Assembly: GCA_016794525.1 (NCBI GenBank)
Contig: JAEUJY010000062.1
Coordinates: 124,001-188,000, forward strand
DNA: 64,000 nucleotides
DNA from: Myxococcales bacterium
GTDB taxonomy: Bacteria > Myxococcota_A > Polyangia > Haliangiales > Haliangiaceae
Reading direction: 5' to 3'
A model generated the notes under the pieces. The model was not told the origin of the DNA. It saw only the letters and a program-made list of their open reading frames with translations, and ran no database searches. Of this stretch, positions 20,378 through 29,951 are shown piece by piece. Every line of letters starts with the position of its first letter. Position 1 is the first letter of the stretch. Made by a program: the position numbers and the translations under genes.

Positions 20378-23300
20378 CACGGACGAAGCGACGCGTCTGC
20401 AGCTCGCGCAGGCCATCGTCGCGTACCTGGGCGACGGCGCGCGCAACGTCACGGCGTTCACCACGCCAGCCGAGGTGCTGCCGCTGCTCGACACGCTGGC
20501 CCAGGGCGGCGGCAACGCGGCGCCGGGCTCTTGCACCGGCGCGGTCGCCGGCCACCTGTTCGATGACAACGGCCGCAGCTTCGACCGCGACGGCCCGCTG
20601 GTCGCGTTCGACGGCGGGACGCCGCCGGCAGGCGCGTTTGTCCGCGGCTCGATCATGGTCGACGCCACGGCCACCGACGTCGGGATGCTCGACCCGGCGC
20701 CGACGCTGCGGATCGTCACGCCGGCTGGCACGGTCGACACCGACGGCGACACCAACGATCGCGACATCCACGCGACCTTCGACACCGCGACGGCAGTGCC
20801 CGGCGGCGGCCCGCTGACGGTCGTGCTCGACGGCTTCGATCACTCCGGGAACCACAGCGACGTCGCGATGTCGACCCGCACGTTCACGGTCGACAACACG
20901 CCGCCGGTGGTGGCGATCACCGCGCCGGCGATGGACGGCCAGTACCTGCGCGCGCCGGTGACCGTCCAGTACACGGTCACCGAGGCCAACGTGATGTCGA
21001 CGACCGCGCTGCTCGACGGCATGACGCCCATCGCGCCGGGCTTCCAGGTCGCGCTGGACGGGCCGCACAACGTCAGTGTCAGCGTCGTCGACCGCGCCGG
21101 GAATGCGGCCAGCGCGACCCGCACGTTCACCATCGACAACATCGCGCCGGTGCTCAGCGTCACGGCGCCGGCGGCGGGCAGCTACGTGCGCGGGCCGGTC
21201 ACGCTGTCGTGGTCGGTCAGCGACGCGAATCCGGGGACGGTCGCGACGGCGACGCTCGACGGCAACCCGATCACCTCTCCGCACACGACCAACGACGAGG
21301 CCCCGCACACGCTGGTCGTCAACGCCACGGACGCGGCCGGCAACGTCGCCGCGACGGTGACGCGGACGTTCACGATCGATAACACGCCGCCGGTCATCAC
21401 GGTGAACGGCGTGGTCGATGGCGGGGCGTACCAGGCCGGCGTGCAGATCTTCTACTCCGCGACCGACGCCAACCCCGGCACGACGCTCAGCGCCACGGCG
21501 AACGGGGTGAACCACAACTCCGGGCAGTCGCTGTTCGCCCAGGTCGGCTACACGCTCGTCGTCAACGCGACCGACGCGGCCGGCAACACGGCGATCGCAT
21601 CGCGACGGTTCCTGGTCGACTCGACCGCCCCGGGGCTGTCGGTCCGCTCGCAGGCACCGACCGGCACGTACGTGAAGACGCCGCTGACGCTCGTCGTCGA
21701 TGGTACCGACAACCTCCAGGTGTCCGGGGTCGCCGGCCTCGCCGGCTCGCTCGCCGCCCCGGTCACGCTCGCCGTGACCGCGCTCAGCAACGGCAGCCCG
21801 GTCGCGCCGACCGGCGGCGAGGTCGTCAACGGCGACAGCAGCCGCACCCGCACGGCCACCTTCGCAGGCGTCGCTGACGGCTCGCTCGCCGCGACGTTCT
21901 CGATGACCGACCGCTCGGGGAACGCGCGGACGCTACCGACCATCAATGTGACGGTCGACAACACGGCGCCGACCAACGTGGCACTATCCTCGCCGGAATC
22001 GATGGGGTTCGTCTCGGCCAACAGCGCGTACTGGACGTCTGTCGCGCGCCCCACGCTGTCGGGCTCGGTCACCGAGGCCAACCCCGGGGCGACGGTCACG
22101 CTGCTCAACGGGGCGACCGTCGTCGGCGCCGGCACCGTCACCGCGGGGGCGTGGTCCGCAACGTTCAGCGCGGACGTGCCCGAGTCGACGGGCTTCGACG
22201 TCACCGTCCGCATCACCGACGCGGCTGGCAACTCCGGCACGTCGCCGATTCAGCGCATCGCTCGTGACATTACGGGGCCGCGCATCACGTCGATTGGGCG
22301 CGCCTTCTACAGCGAGACCAACGACACGATCACGTATCCGACGGGCAACCGCCCCAGCCACGCCCACAGCGGCGCAACCACGCTCCTGGGTGGCAACGCG
22401 AGCGCTACGCCGCCGGCGACCTGTCCCAGCATCGCCAAGTACGCCTACCTCACCGCGGTCGCGCCTCAGGGCGACGAGCCTGTGGCCAATCCCCTGACGT
22501 TCGACTGGCAGATCGTTGATCTAAGCGCGCCCACCACGGTCGGCGGCGCGGGCGTCAGGCCGACCAGCTTCCAGTGGCGGGTTACCCATGTCAGCTCGGG
22601 TGTCGCCACGAGCCTGTACGACATCACCGGCACCGAGGCCCCCCTCGGCACCTGGGCCGTCCAGACCAACCTACGGCGCGACAGCACGCAGCCGGTGCCG
22701 GCGCTGGGCGCGATCGTGGGTGGCGTGAGCCAGGCCCGCGAGGGCCGCTTCAACATCGAGTTGCACGCCGTCGACGAGCTCGGCAACGCGACGCTGGTCT
22801 ATAGCTGCATGAACTACCAGCCGATCGGCGTCCCGGTGAAGGTCAGCACGCCGGTAGCCGCCAGCGGCACGGGCGTCGACGCGCTGACCGGTTACCAGCT
22901 CACGGCGAACAGCACCATCTCGCAGTTGCTCAACGGGACGCACCCGGGCGCTGGCCTCATGACGGTGCCGGTGATGAATCCTACGACCGACCCGGTCACC
23001 TTGACCTTCGCACCGTCGAGCAGTGGTCGCACCTACTCGGAGAACTGGTCGTTCCTCAGGGTCCCCAGCGCCGCGGCGCTGTCGGCCAACATCAGCTGCG
23101 GCGACAGCACCGCGCCGATCACCTCCGGCGTCTGCTCGGAACAGCTCACCGGCGCGCCACCGACGCCAACGGAAGTCCACTCCACCACTGCCTTCGGCTA
23201 CGTCCCTCAGCTCGCCGTGCGCGTCTGGGGCCCGGCGGGAGCGCTCACCGCGACCGAGTCGGTCGCCTTGGGCTGCGACCCTGCAGTGGCCGAGTGCAGC

Positions 23301-23771
23301 CGCTTCCGTGTCGACCTCCCCGCCACGACCCAGTTTGCGACCTACAACGTCGTCGTCGGCCTCCGCGAGCTTCGCGATGCTCGGTTTGCGACCACAAGCT
23401 CGGGATATGCCGAGGCCAGCACAACCTACTGGTCCAACGTCGGTACCCAGGGGCCTGAGTACCGGACAATGAGCTACACGGGCCTTCCGACGCTCGTCCC
23501 CTTCGCGACCACCGGCGACGGCATCGATCGCGCCTGCACCTTCATGAGCGAGGCGCCCCTCGCCGGGCAGCCCGGTGAAGTCACGTACACCTGCACGCAG
23601 ACCCGCCGCTTTCAGGCGATCAGGTATCTCGCGAGCGTGGGGGTGGGCTTTACGAATGTGTATCTTGATGCGCAGTCGAGAGTGACCGCCAGCGCGAGCT
23701 TCGAAACGCTGTCAATGGCTCAGCAGCGCCTCGCCGGCGCGACCTGGTCCCCAACGGAGACAACCCCATGA
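20328..23771 (+). CDS. Large Ig-like repeat protein (main frame of a frameshifted gene)
   Basis: The open frame yields up to 1147 aa; coding character begins near 20380, so the first ~18 residues are probably read-through of the wrong frame. Residues ~140-640 contain at least five repeated bacterial Ig-like units, each ending in a signature such as FTVDNTPPVVAITAP, FTIDNIAPVLSVTAP, FTIDNTPPVITV, FLVDSTAPGLSV and VTVDNTAPTNVAL. The ~500-residue C-terminal part is rich in Thr, Ser and Pro with several Cys and no recognised domain. Such proteins are usually surface-exposed adhesins or lipoproteins. The next gene overlaps its stop (ATGATGA), so an intact ancestor was co-transcribed with the lipoproteins. 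Whether it is functional depends on the frameshift being real. Confidence 0.75.
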   Translation: MTARPAPRRSATAPAARTDEATRLQLAQAIVAYLGDGARNVTAFTTPAEVLPLLDTLAQGGGNAAPGSCTGAVAGHLFDDNGRSFDRDGPLVAFDGGTPPAGAFVRGSIMVDATATDVGMLDPAPTLRIVTPAGTVDTDGDTNDRDIHATFDTATAVPGGGPLTVVLDGFDHSGNHSDVAMSTRTFTVDNTPPVVAITAPAMDGQYLRAPVTVQYTVTEANVMSTTALLDGMTPIAPGFQVALDGPHNVSVSVVDRAGNAASATRTFTIDNIAPVLSVTAPAAGSYVRGPVTLSWSVSDANPGTVATATLDGNPITSPHTTNDEAPHTLVVNATDAAGNVAATVTRTFTIDNTPPVITVNGVVDGGAYQAGVQIFYSATDANPGTTLSATANGVNHNSGQSLFAQVGYTLVVNATDAAGNTAIASRRFLVDSTAPGLSVRSQAPTGTYVKTPLTLVVDGTDNLQVSGVAGLAGSLAAPVTLAVTALSNGSPVAPTGGEVVNGDSSRTRTATFAGVADGSLAATFSMTDRSGNARTLPTINVTVDNTAPTNVALSSPESMGFVSANSAYWTSVARPTLSGSVTEANPGATVTLLNGATVVGAGTVTAGAWSATFSADVPESTGFDVTVRITDAAGNSGTSPIQRIARDITGPRITSIGRAFYSETNDTITYPTGNRPSHAHSGATTLLGGNASATPPATCPSIAKYAYLTAVAPQGDEPVANPLTFDWQIVDLSAPTTVGGAGVRPTSFQWRVTHVSSGVATSLYDITGTEAPLGTWAVQTNLRRDSTQPVPALGAIVGGVSQAREGRFNIELHAVDELGNATLVYSCMNYQPIGVPVKVSTPVAASGTGVDALTGYQLTANSTISQLLNGTHPGAGLMTVPVMNPTTDPVTLTFAPSSSGRTYSENWSFLRVPSAAALSANISCGDSTAPITSGVCSEQLTGAPPTPTEVHSTTAFGYVPQLAVRVWGPAGALTATESVALGCDPAVAECSRFRVDLPATTQFATYNVVVGLRELRDARFATTSSGYAEASTTYWSNVGTQGPEYRTMSYTGLPTLVPFATTGDGIDRACTFMSEAPLAGQPGEVTYTCTQTRRFQAIRYLASVGVGFTNVYLDAQSRVTASASFETLSMAQQRLAGATWSPTETTP

Positions 23772-24169
23772 TGAAAACCCTAGCTTCTCTTGTCGCGGGT
23801 GCCGTAGGTGCTGCGGCCCTCATCGTCGCGTGCAGCGACGACTCACCTGGACGTGTCGATGCCGCCACGTGCGATTGTCCTGCAGCAGAGCCTCCGATCC
23901 CTGGTCGAGTCACCAGATTGCGCAGCCTCGACGAGACACTTCAGGCGAACTCGGGAGTCGCTGCCATCGTCGCTTGCCCCAGTGGAGCGACCTTGGTGAC
24001 AGGGTGGTGCGACTTTGAGAACATGCCAGGCACTCCGCCTCAACTGGCCCTCGTCCGCAGCGGGTCATCACCGGCCGCCGCGAACACTTGGCTCTGTGAC
24101 TGGCAGAACTACAACGGCGGGTCAGCAACCGTTCACGCCGAAGCTGTCTGCCTGATGCCAGCGCAGTAG
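23768..24169 (+). CDS. Small cysteine-rich lipoprotein
   Basis: 133 aa. The ATG at 23768 overlaps the previous stop, with GGAG 8 bases upstream. The signal peptide ends in a lipobox (AAALIVAC, Cys22), then an acidic linker with CDCP. The mature part has paired Cys (IVACPSG, GWCDFENM, WLCDWQNYNGG, AVCLMP) consistent with disulfides in a small exported domain. It lies in a run of short lipoprotein genes. No family recognised. Confidence 0.68.
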   Translation: MMKTLASLVAGAVGAAALIVACSDDSPGRVDAATCDCPAAEPPIPGRVTRLRSLDETLQANSGVAAIVACPSGATLVTGWCDFENMPGTPPQLALVRSGSSPAAANTWLCDWQNYNGGSATVHAEAVCLMPAQ

Positions 24170-24232
24170 CGCCGGTGCGACGATGGGCGCGACCAAGCGC
24201 CTTGACAGAAACAACATCAAGGAACGACGACG

Positions 24233-24952
24233 ATGCTGACGAATGGTAGGGGAGTGGCCGTGGCTCTGGCGATCTTGCTCGCTCCCGGATGCTCAGGAAG
24301 CGAGCCTGCTGATGACGAGATCGAGGCACTGCGCGCCACGGTGGCCGCGTTGTCGGAGCGGGTCGACCAACTGACCGCAGGCATGCCGGGCCCCCAAGGA
24401 CCGGTGGGGCCCCAGGGACCAGCGGGACCAGAGGGGGCACCGGGACCGATCGGTGCCACGGGGCCGGCAGGTGCACCGGGAGGTGCTGGCCCGGCGGGGC
24501 CAACGGGGGCGACCGGTGCGGCTGGCCCCGTTGGGCCGGCAGGATCCGTGGGGCCCGTTGGGCCACAGGGGCCGGCTGGCGTACCCGGTCAATTGGGGCC
24601 GCAAGGACCGATCGGGCCGACTGGAGCAACGGGCGAACCGGGCGTCATCGATCCCGGGCTCGTGTACGTCCGATTTGCACCACCGATCGCACTACCAGCG
24701 GTTGGATCCGCAGCAAACATGGCGGCGCGATGTGACGCGGGCGACCTGTTGCTCGACTGCGACGCGTATGCGACGTTTGTCTTCCCCTCGGGTGCAGTGG
24801 GGCTGCTCGCAGGCGACGTGAATATCACGATACGAACTCGCAATCCCGTCAACCCAGTGGAGTGCGCATGTACGATGGTCCGCCAGACGGTGAGCCCCGG
24901 AGTCGAGAACGCATCCGGGCAGTGCCGGGCGACGTGCGTAGATGTGCCGTAG
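24233..24952 (+). CDS. Collagen-like lipoprotein
   Basis: 239 aa. The lipobox LAPGC (Cys20) is followed by a short coiled-coil stalk ([20 protein letters not shown]). An uninterrupted Gly-X-Y tract of 29 triplets (residues 50-136) comes next, and then a C-terminal globular domain of ~100 residues with six Cys ([35 protein letters not shown]). The architecture, anchor-coiled coil-collagen helix-head, is that of trimeric surface stalks. The head is not a family I know. AACGACG-type spacing gives no strong ribosome site. Expected to be displayed on the outer membrane, possibly for contact or adhesion. Confidence 0.82.
   Translation: MLTNGRGVAVALAILLAPGCSGSEPADDEIEALRATVAALSERVDQLTAGMPGPQGPVGPQGPAGPEGAPGPIGATGPAGAPGGAGPAGPTGATGAAGPVGPAGSVGPVGPQGPAGVPGQLGPQGPIGPTGATGEPGVIDPGLVYVRFAPPIALPAVGSAANMAARCDAGDLLLDCDAYATFVFPSGAVGLLAGDVNITIRTRNPVNPVECACTMVRQTVSPGVENASGQCRATCVDVP
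24380..24640 (+). repeat. Collagen Gly-X-Y repeat tract
   Basis: 29 consecutive Gly-X-Y triplets, rich in GPQ, GPA, GPV and GAT. No triplet lacks Gly, so a continuous triple helix about 25 nm long is possible. Confidence 0.85.
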
Positions 24953-25059
24953 CGCATCGCGGGGCGGCGGTCCTCACGGACATCACGCGAGCCAAGCCCA
25001 TGTGGCAACTCGGCGGGACGCGCAGCGGCGCGGCGCGTGACACGAAGGAGGTTGCAGCG

Positions 25060-25593
25060 ATGTCGGGTAAACGGAATCGTGCACGGCGCAGCACATTCGC
25101 CTTATGCGGGGTCGCCTTCGTAGCGCTCGCGGCCTGCAAGGACGAGCGGCCGCCCGCTCCGCGCTGGGTTCACAAGGCCGCCGAGATCGACCGCGAGACC
25201 TGGGGCCGCGACTGCGGCCCAGGCGCGGTGCTGCAGACGACGCCTACAGCGGACGTGTGGACCGTGCCGGGTGGACCTGGCGAGAGGCTGGCGACGGTCT
25301 GTTCACTCGAGTGGGCCGACGAGAGTCACCACCAAGTGGAGTCGGTCAGTATACACAACCAGCAGGACACATTTGAGCCCATCCAGGCGGAGGGAGCATT
25401 TCGAAGAGCCTTGCCGGTCCTGATGCGGGAACTTCCGGAGGAAGTGCAGCGCGAGGTGAAGGCGCTGGTCGAGATGCGGGAGTCGCGCAAGGTCCGGATC
25501 CGTGGATTCACTATCGAGTGGCAGTACCTTCAGCACGCCACACGGGCGCTACGGAGCATCCAGGTCAACTGGGATCCTCAACGAATACTGTGA
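25060..25593 (+). CDS. Hypothetical lipoprotein
   Basis: 177 aa from the ATG at 25060, with AAGGAG 10 bases upstream; the longer open frame has no signal. Basic N-terminus MSGKRNRARRSTFALCGVAF, then lipobox ALAAC (Cys26). The mature domain starts with a charged linker (KDERPPAPRWVHKAAEIDRETWG) and has CGPGAVLQTTPTADVWTVP, two strands and a helical region (GAFRRALPVLMRELPEEVQREVKALVEMRESRKVRI). No known family. Same strand as neighbouring lipoproteins. Confidence 0.65.
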   Translation: MSGKRNRARRSTFALCGVAFVALAACKDERPPAPRWVHKAAEIDRETWGRDCGPGAVLQTTPTADVWTVPGGPGERLATVCSLEWADESHHQVESVSIHNQQDTFEPIQAEGAFRRALPVLMRELPEEVQREVKALVEMRESRKVRIRGFTIEWQYLQHATRALRSIQVNWDPQRIL

Positions 25594-25720
25594 CTTGCAA
25601 CATATTCTCACGGGAGACGCAACCGAGCGACGCCCTGGTCGAAACCTCCGGCACAGGATGGCGATGGCACGCGCGCGGTGCGCAGCGCCTCGACCATCAG
25701 AAGGTTCAGCGACCGTGTCG

Positions 25721-27397
25721 ATGTTCTCCTGGATGTTCCGTGAACCCGACCCTTCCACGAGCGGGAACGCGGCGCCGTCATCCCGAGCGGGTGCGGGGCC
25801 GACAACGCGCGCGCTGCCGCCGCCGCGCGATCAAGCTCTTGAAGCGCAGCGGAGTCTGCCTGTTGAGATCGACCCCGCGGCCACCGCCGACGCTCAGTAC
25901 GAGCTAAGCCGCACCGCGGCCCGGTTGCAACGCCTAGCCCTGGACGTCGCCGCGAGCCGGGTGGCGCACGCTGAGGCGGTGACCCGAGCCGAGACCCTGT
26001 GCTTGGAGGCGGCAGGGGCGGTGCGACGCCTCGCCAGCGCGAAGGAACAGCGGACGCGCGATGGCGCCCAGCGTGAGGCCGACGCGCGCAGCTTCAACCC
26101 GTTTGTCAGTGGCCCGGCGAGCCGCGCTCAAGATGCTAGCCAGCAGGGCGAGCAAGCGGCCGGGTGGGATGAGGCGGCCACGACGAAGCACCTTGATCGG
26201 ATCGCCAGCGGTGCGATGCAGGTCATGCGCGAGTGCGGTCGCGCGGAGGGCGGCTACCGGATCGCGAGTGCGCTGAGCCTGATCGAGCTGGCCGGAGCGC
26301 CCTTCGGCTGGTCACTGCCGTCGAGCGTAGAGGAGAGCCAGGCGCGCGAGCGCGCCGCAGAGCCGTGTGCCTCCGACGCCGCGAACGGCGCCGACGCAAC
26401 GCAGAACAATCCAGCGCAGTGCCACATGAACGAGCAGGCACGCAGCAGCGCTCGGGAGGACCTCAGGGATGCGTTGCGCAGGCTCGACAACAAGTTCCAG
26501 AAGGCCATCGCGCGACACACAAAGAAGCTGCAGGCCGCGATCGACCGCGACCAGAAGATGGCTGAGGAGGTCGCGAAGATGGTGCTCGACGCGCTCATCA
26601 CGGTCGTCACCGCTGGGGTGGGCAAGGGCGCGAGCAAGGCGGTCATCGTCGCAGGGGACACCGCGGCGGTTGACTTCGCAGCGGTGCGGGAGCATGCCGC
26701 GGCGCTGGCGAAGAAGATCGGGACCGACGCGTTGAAATCGACGCTCAAGTCCAGCCGGACGACCGTGAATCCCAACGACAAGTCAGATCCGCGATACAAG
26801 CAGATCGGCCTGGCGGAGGGGCTCGGCGAGGCCACCAGCGCCGGGATCGAGGGCATCTCGCATGACATCGACAGCCTCGACGACGGAGCGCTGGTGAAGC
26901 TGACCAGCGCGCTCAACGCCGTGACTGCGGCGGCGCTCGACGAGAAGCTCGCGACGATCATGACGGCGTTTGAGACCCAGGTGCAGCCGATCGGCCAGAC
27001 GCGCTACAGCCCCGGCTTGCTGAGCGTGCGACGCCACACCAAGAAGGCCGCGCGGATCAAGCTGTCGAGCGGCAAGACGGCGTACGCGCTCGTGACCTAC
27101 ACGGACGACGTGATGCCCAAGAACAGCCAGGCCGCACGACAACTCGCCGCCGCGGGACGCGACCTGGCCCGTCGCCTCGATGGCGATGACCTCTTGGACC
27201 AGGTCAACAGCGACGCGGACTACGCCAACGCCGTCCAGCCCGACATCGAGGTCGAGTTCGTCGAGTGGATTACCAACCCCAAGGGCACGAACATCGACTT
27301 CAAGGGGATGGTCGACGGGGAAGCCATCGACGTGCCGCTCAACAAGCTGAAGGGCCGGCCCTTCGTGGACCCAGACGGGAACCTGCTGGATGGCTGA
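25721..27397 (+). CDS. Large helical protein of unknown function, possible secreted effector
   Basis: 558 aa from the ATG at 25721 (MFSWMFREPDPSTSGN); a GTG two codons earlier is an alternative. Long amphipathic, coiled-coil-prone helices fill residues ~45-130 and ~230-300 (KFQKAIARHTKKLQAAIDRD). A hydrophobic stretch follows (VLDALITVVTAGVGKGASKAVIVAG), then a mixed C-terminal domain (KKAARIKLSSGKTAYALVTYTDDV; EVEFVEWITNPKGTNIDFKG). No signal peptide. The helix-hydrophobic-compact C-terminal domain order resembles effectors that cross membranes, and its style resembles the DUF4157 toxin at 33519, but no shared domain is evident. The next lipoprotein overlaps its stop by 8 bases, suggesting a functional pair, perhaps effector and immunity (inference). 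Confidence 0.65.
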   Translation: MFSWMFREPDPSTSGNAAPSSRAGAGPTTRALPPPRDQALEAQRSLPVEIDPAATADAQYELSRTAARLQRLALDVAASRVAHAEAVTRAETLCLEAAGAVRRLASAKEQRTRDGAQREADARSFNPFVSGPASRAQDASQQGEQAAGWDEAATTKHLDRIASGAMQVMRECGRAEGGYRIASALSLIELAGAPFGWSLPSSVEESQARERAAEPCASDAANGADATQNNPAQCHMNEQARSSAREDLRDALRRLDNKFQKAIARHTKKLQAAIDRDQKMAEEVAKMVLDALITVVTAGVGKGASKAVIVAGDTAAVDFAAVREHAAALAKKIGTDALKSTLKSSRTTVNPNDKSDPRYKQIGLAEGLGEATSAGIEGISHDIDSLDDGALVKLTSALNAVTAAALDEKLATIMTAFETQVQPIGQTRYSPGLLSVRRHTKKAARIKLSSGKTAYALVTYTDDVMPKNSQAARQLAAAGRDLARRLDGDDLLDQVNSDADYANAVQPDIEVEFVEWITNPKGTNIDFKGMVDGEAIDVPLNKLKGRPFVDPDGNLLDG

Positions 27398-28310
27398 CCG
27401 CGCGAGGACGTCCTTTGGCCTCTGCCCTCTGTGGCAAAGGCGCGAGTGGTTCGCCTGGCCGCTCGCGGTCGCTGCGGTCGCGGCATGCTCGTCTCGATCG
27501 AGCAAGCCGGCCGCTGCGACTGCAGCCGGGAGCGATGCGACGTCAGCCGTCACGGTCCTGCGCTCCGCCGTGGTACCGCCGCGCTGCTCACCGCGTGGGC
27601 CGACGCCAGTGCCACCATCAGGCGCAACCCTCGCGAAGATCGACCTCGCGCCCCGAGTGGCCGCGTGCCGAGCGCCCTCGCCGGCGGCGGTGTGCGCTTG
27701 CCTCGCCAAGGACATGGCGGTGTTGGGCCCTGGCTTCGCCCACGGCCCCGGCACCTGTGAACTAGCGAAGGCCTCGTCGAACTCGGTGCACGTGGCGACG
27801 ATCTTCGGCAGCGAGGGAAGCGATCGCCTCGTACCCGCCATCTCCACCGTGTTGGTCGTGCGGGACGCCGGGGGCTGGGTCGCGCACGGCGCGACCGAGG
27901 CTGTTGCGGACATCGATCTGACCGAGACACCCGAGATGTCGGCGGGCGTCGAGGTCACCGCGGTCTCCGAGGCTGTGTTTGGCGCCGCGCGATTCGCCTG
28001 GGTCCAGACCGTCGTCACGGAGGCGGACGTCGCAGCGGACGAGCGCTACATCGACGAGACGACGACGCTCATGGTCTGCGAGCTCGGAGAGCCCGTGCGG
28101 TGCGGGCAGGTCGACCTCGCGGCGTGGCAATACGTCGTCGCACGGACCGACGACGATGAGGACGAGGATGACGCTATGGGCGGCGGGTGCCGGTCAGCCG
28201 AGGGGGTGTCGCTTCAGGTCGAGCAGCGCGACGCGGGCGGGCTGACCGTCAGCGGCGCGGCCGGATCGGACGGCGCTGCCCCTCGGCTCGTCCCCTTCAG
28301 GCGCGAGTAG
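27390..28310 (+). CDS. Lipoprotein of unknown function, paired with the helical protein
   Basis: 306 aa. The ATG lies within the end of the upstream gene (ATGGCTGA), indicating translational coupling. The signal peptide is unusually long, with the lipobox AVAAC near residue 33. The mature protein has two Cys clusters (CRAPSPAAVCACLAKD; CELGEPVRCG), a beta-rich middle (VHVATIFGSEGSDRLVPAISTVLVVRDAGGWVA-like strands) and an acidic loop (DDDEDEDDAMGGGC). Function unknown. As the lipoprotein partner of a putative effector it could be a periplasmic immunity protein, but there is no direct evidence. Confidence 0.62.
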   Translation: MADRARTSFGLCPLWQRREWFAWPLAVAAVAACSSRSSKPAAATAAGSDATSAVTVLRSAVVPPRCSPRGPTPVPPSGATLAKIDLAPRVAACRAPSPAAVCACLAKDMAVLGPGFAHGPGTCELAKASSNSVHVATIFGSEGSDRLVPAISTVLVVRDAGGWVAHGATEAVADIDLTETPEMSAGVEVTAVSEAVFGAARFAWVQTVVTEADVAADERYIDETTTLMVCELGEPVRCGQVDLAAWQYVVARTDDDEDEDDAMGGGCRSAEGVSLQVEQRDAGGLTVSGAAGSDGAAPRLVPFRRE

Positions 28311-28361
28311 CCGCGTCACCAGCGCCAGGTCGCGCTCACGCCTCGGCGGAACAGAGACCGG

Positions 28362-29951
28362 CTATGGCTGGGCACTGGTGCCTGGGGGCACCTGGCCGGG
28401 TGCGGCGCCGCCCCCGGCCTCATGGTCGGCCAGCCGGTACTTGAACGAGATCACGCGGCACTCGGGGTCGGCTTGGTTGCCCGCCCGCGGCGAGTAGCGC
28501 CAGCGCGCGATCTCGTGCGCGAGTTTGTTGTCGTAGGCCGGGTAGCCGGATGAGCGCGAGATCGATACGCTGGTTACCTCGCCGGTGGCGGCGATGCAGA
28601 CCTCGACGGAGGCGCGGAGCGCGATCAGTCCGACGCGGTGCATCTCGTTCACGGTGGCGGCGTCGGGGTAAATGTGCGGATCGCCCGAGATCCGCTGCTG
28701 GTCGGTGGCCCCCCCGGCCGGCGGCGAAGGCGGCGCTGGCGGCGAGTCGGCTTTGGGTGCAGCGGTGGAGGGCGGAGCCGGCGCCGGCGCGACGACGCCG
28801 CCGGGCGCGGGCTTGGGCGGCGCGGCGGGGGTCGCGATCACGTGGCACACCGAGGCCTCGGTCCGCTTGACGGCCGCCTGTCGCGTGCGCGCAGCCTTCG
28901 CGGACGACAGCGGGAAGCCGCGCAGCATCCGACGCAGCTCGACGCTCTTGATGGCGAAGTTCACGTTCTCGGGCGTCACGCCTTGCTCCACCATCAGGCG
29001 GTCGGCGCGCAGCTTGGAGACGATGACGCCGACGACCAGGCCACGGTGGTCGACGAGGGGCCCGCCCGAGTTGCCCGGCTGGACCGGCACGGTCACCTGG
29101 TAGAGCCACGCCGCGCCGAGGCCGGTCTGGCCGCCGAGGGAGCCTTCGCTGAACTTCGGGTCGTTGCCCAGGACACCGGGGACCGGGAAGCCGATCGTGA
29201 ACACCGGCTCGCCGAGGGGCACGTCGGCGTCGCGCGCGAGCGGCAGCGGCGCGACGTCGTGGGCCGTCACCGCCTCCAAGATCGCCAGGTCGACGTCCTT
29301 GTCGTCTCGCAGCACCTTGGCCGCATGGACCCGGCCGCGCGCGTCGATCAGCGCGAGCTCCGTGGCGCCGTCGACGACGTGATGGTTCGTCACCGCGATG
29401 CCGGCCTTGGCCACGAAGAAGCACGTGCCGCTCACGACCGCGGTTGCCCCGGGCTGAGGCGCACCGTCGGTCGGCGGTCCCGCAGGTGGCGCTGCCTGCC
29501 CAGGCGGCTCGTTGCGCGGGGCGGTGGCGCAGCTCTCGCGGTCGCCGAGGTCGCACGCGCGCTTCAGGTAGATCGCGGAGGTCTCGGGTTGGATCGTCGA
29601 CCATCGCGCTGCGAGCTGGCGGCACGCCGCCGGCTTCCCCGCGTTGCAGCCACGCTCGAAATTGGCGAGGGCGATCTCGGTGGCGCCGGGGGCACGACCT
29701 TCCCACGCCAGCGCGATCATCCCGGCCTCGTAGCAGCCAGCCCCATCCCCGGCGTGGCAGGCCTCGACGCTGTCCTCGAACCGTTGATGCTCCGTGGTCC
29801 CCTCCTCGGTGGCCTGCAGGGTTGGCACGCAGGACGCCCCCGTCCACGCGGTGGCTGCGAGGCTGGCGATGGACCATGCCCAGCGCCGTCGATGGGCAAT
29901 GACGGAGGCGCTGCGAGCGGTCGGAGTGGGCTTCCAGGCGAGCGGGGCCAT
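28362..29951 (-). CDS. DegP-like trypsin protease fused to Sel1-like repeats and a TonB C-terminal domain
   Basis: 529 aa from the ATG at 29951. The lipoprotein-type signal ends at GASC (about residue 40). Residues ~55-150 show Cys-containing Sel1-like units (CHAGDGAGCYEAG, GCNAGKPAACRQLA, ACDLGDRESC). A trypsin-like fold follows with all three catalytic residues: His in VTNHHVVDG, Asp in DVDLAILE and Ser in PGNSGGPLV. A Pro/Ala-rich linker leads to a TonB-family C-terminal domain (VSISRSSGYPAYDNKLAHEIARWRYSP). No PDZ domain is visible. The mix suggests a periplasmic protease that also contacts outer-membrane or peptidoglycan partners. It is divergent from the polyimmunity gene with 90 bases between starts. 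Confidence 0.82.
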   Translation of the reverse strand: MAPLAWKPTPTARSASVIAHRRRWAWSIASLAATAWTGASCVPTLQATEEGTTEHQRFEDSVEACHAGDGAGCYEAGMIALAWEGRAPGATEIALANFERGCNAGKPAACRQLAARWSTIQPETSAIYLKRACDLGDRESCATAPRNEPPGQAAPPAGPPTDGAPQPGATAVVSGTCFFVAKAGIAVTNHHVVDGATELALIDARGRVHAAKVLRDDKDVDLAILEAVTAHDVAPLPLARDADVPLGEPVFTIGFPVPGVLGNDPKFSEGSLGGQTGLGAAWLYQVTVPVQPGNSGGPLVDHRGLVVGVIVSKLRADRLMVEQGVTPENVNFAIKSVELRRMLRGFPLSSAKAARTRQAAVKRTEASVCHVIATPAAPPKPAPGGVVAPAPAPPSTAAPKADSPPAPPSPPAGGATDQQRISGDPHIYPDAATVNEMHRVGLIALRASVEVCIAATGEVTSVSISRSSGYPAYDNKLAHEIARWRYSPRAGNQADPECRVISFKYRLADHEAGGGAAPGQVPPGTSAQP

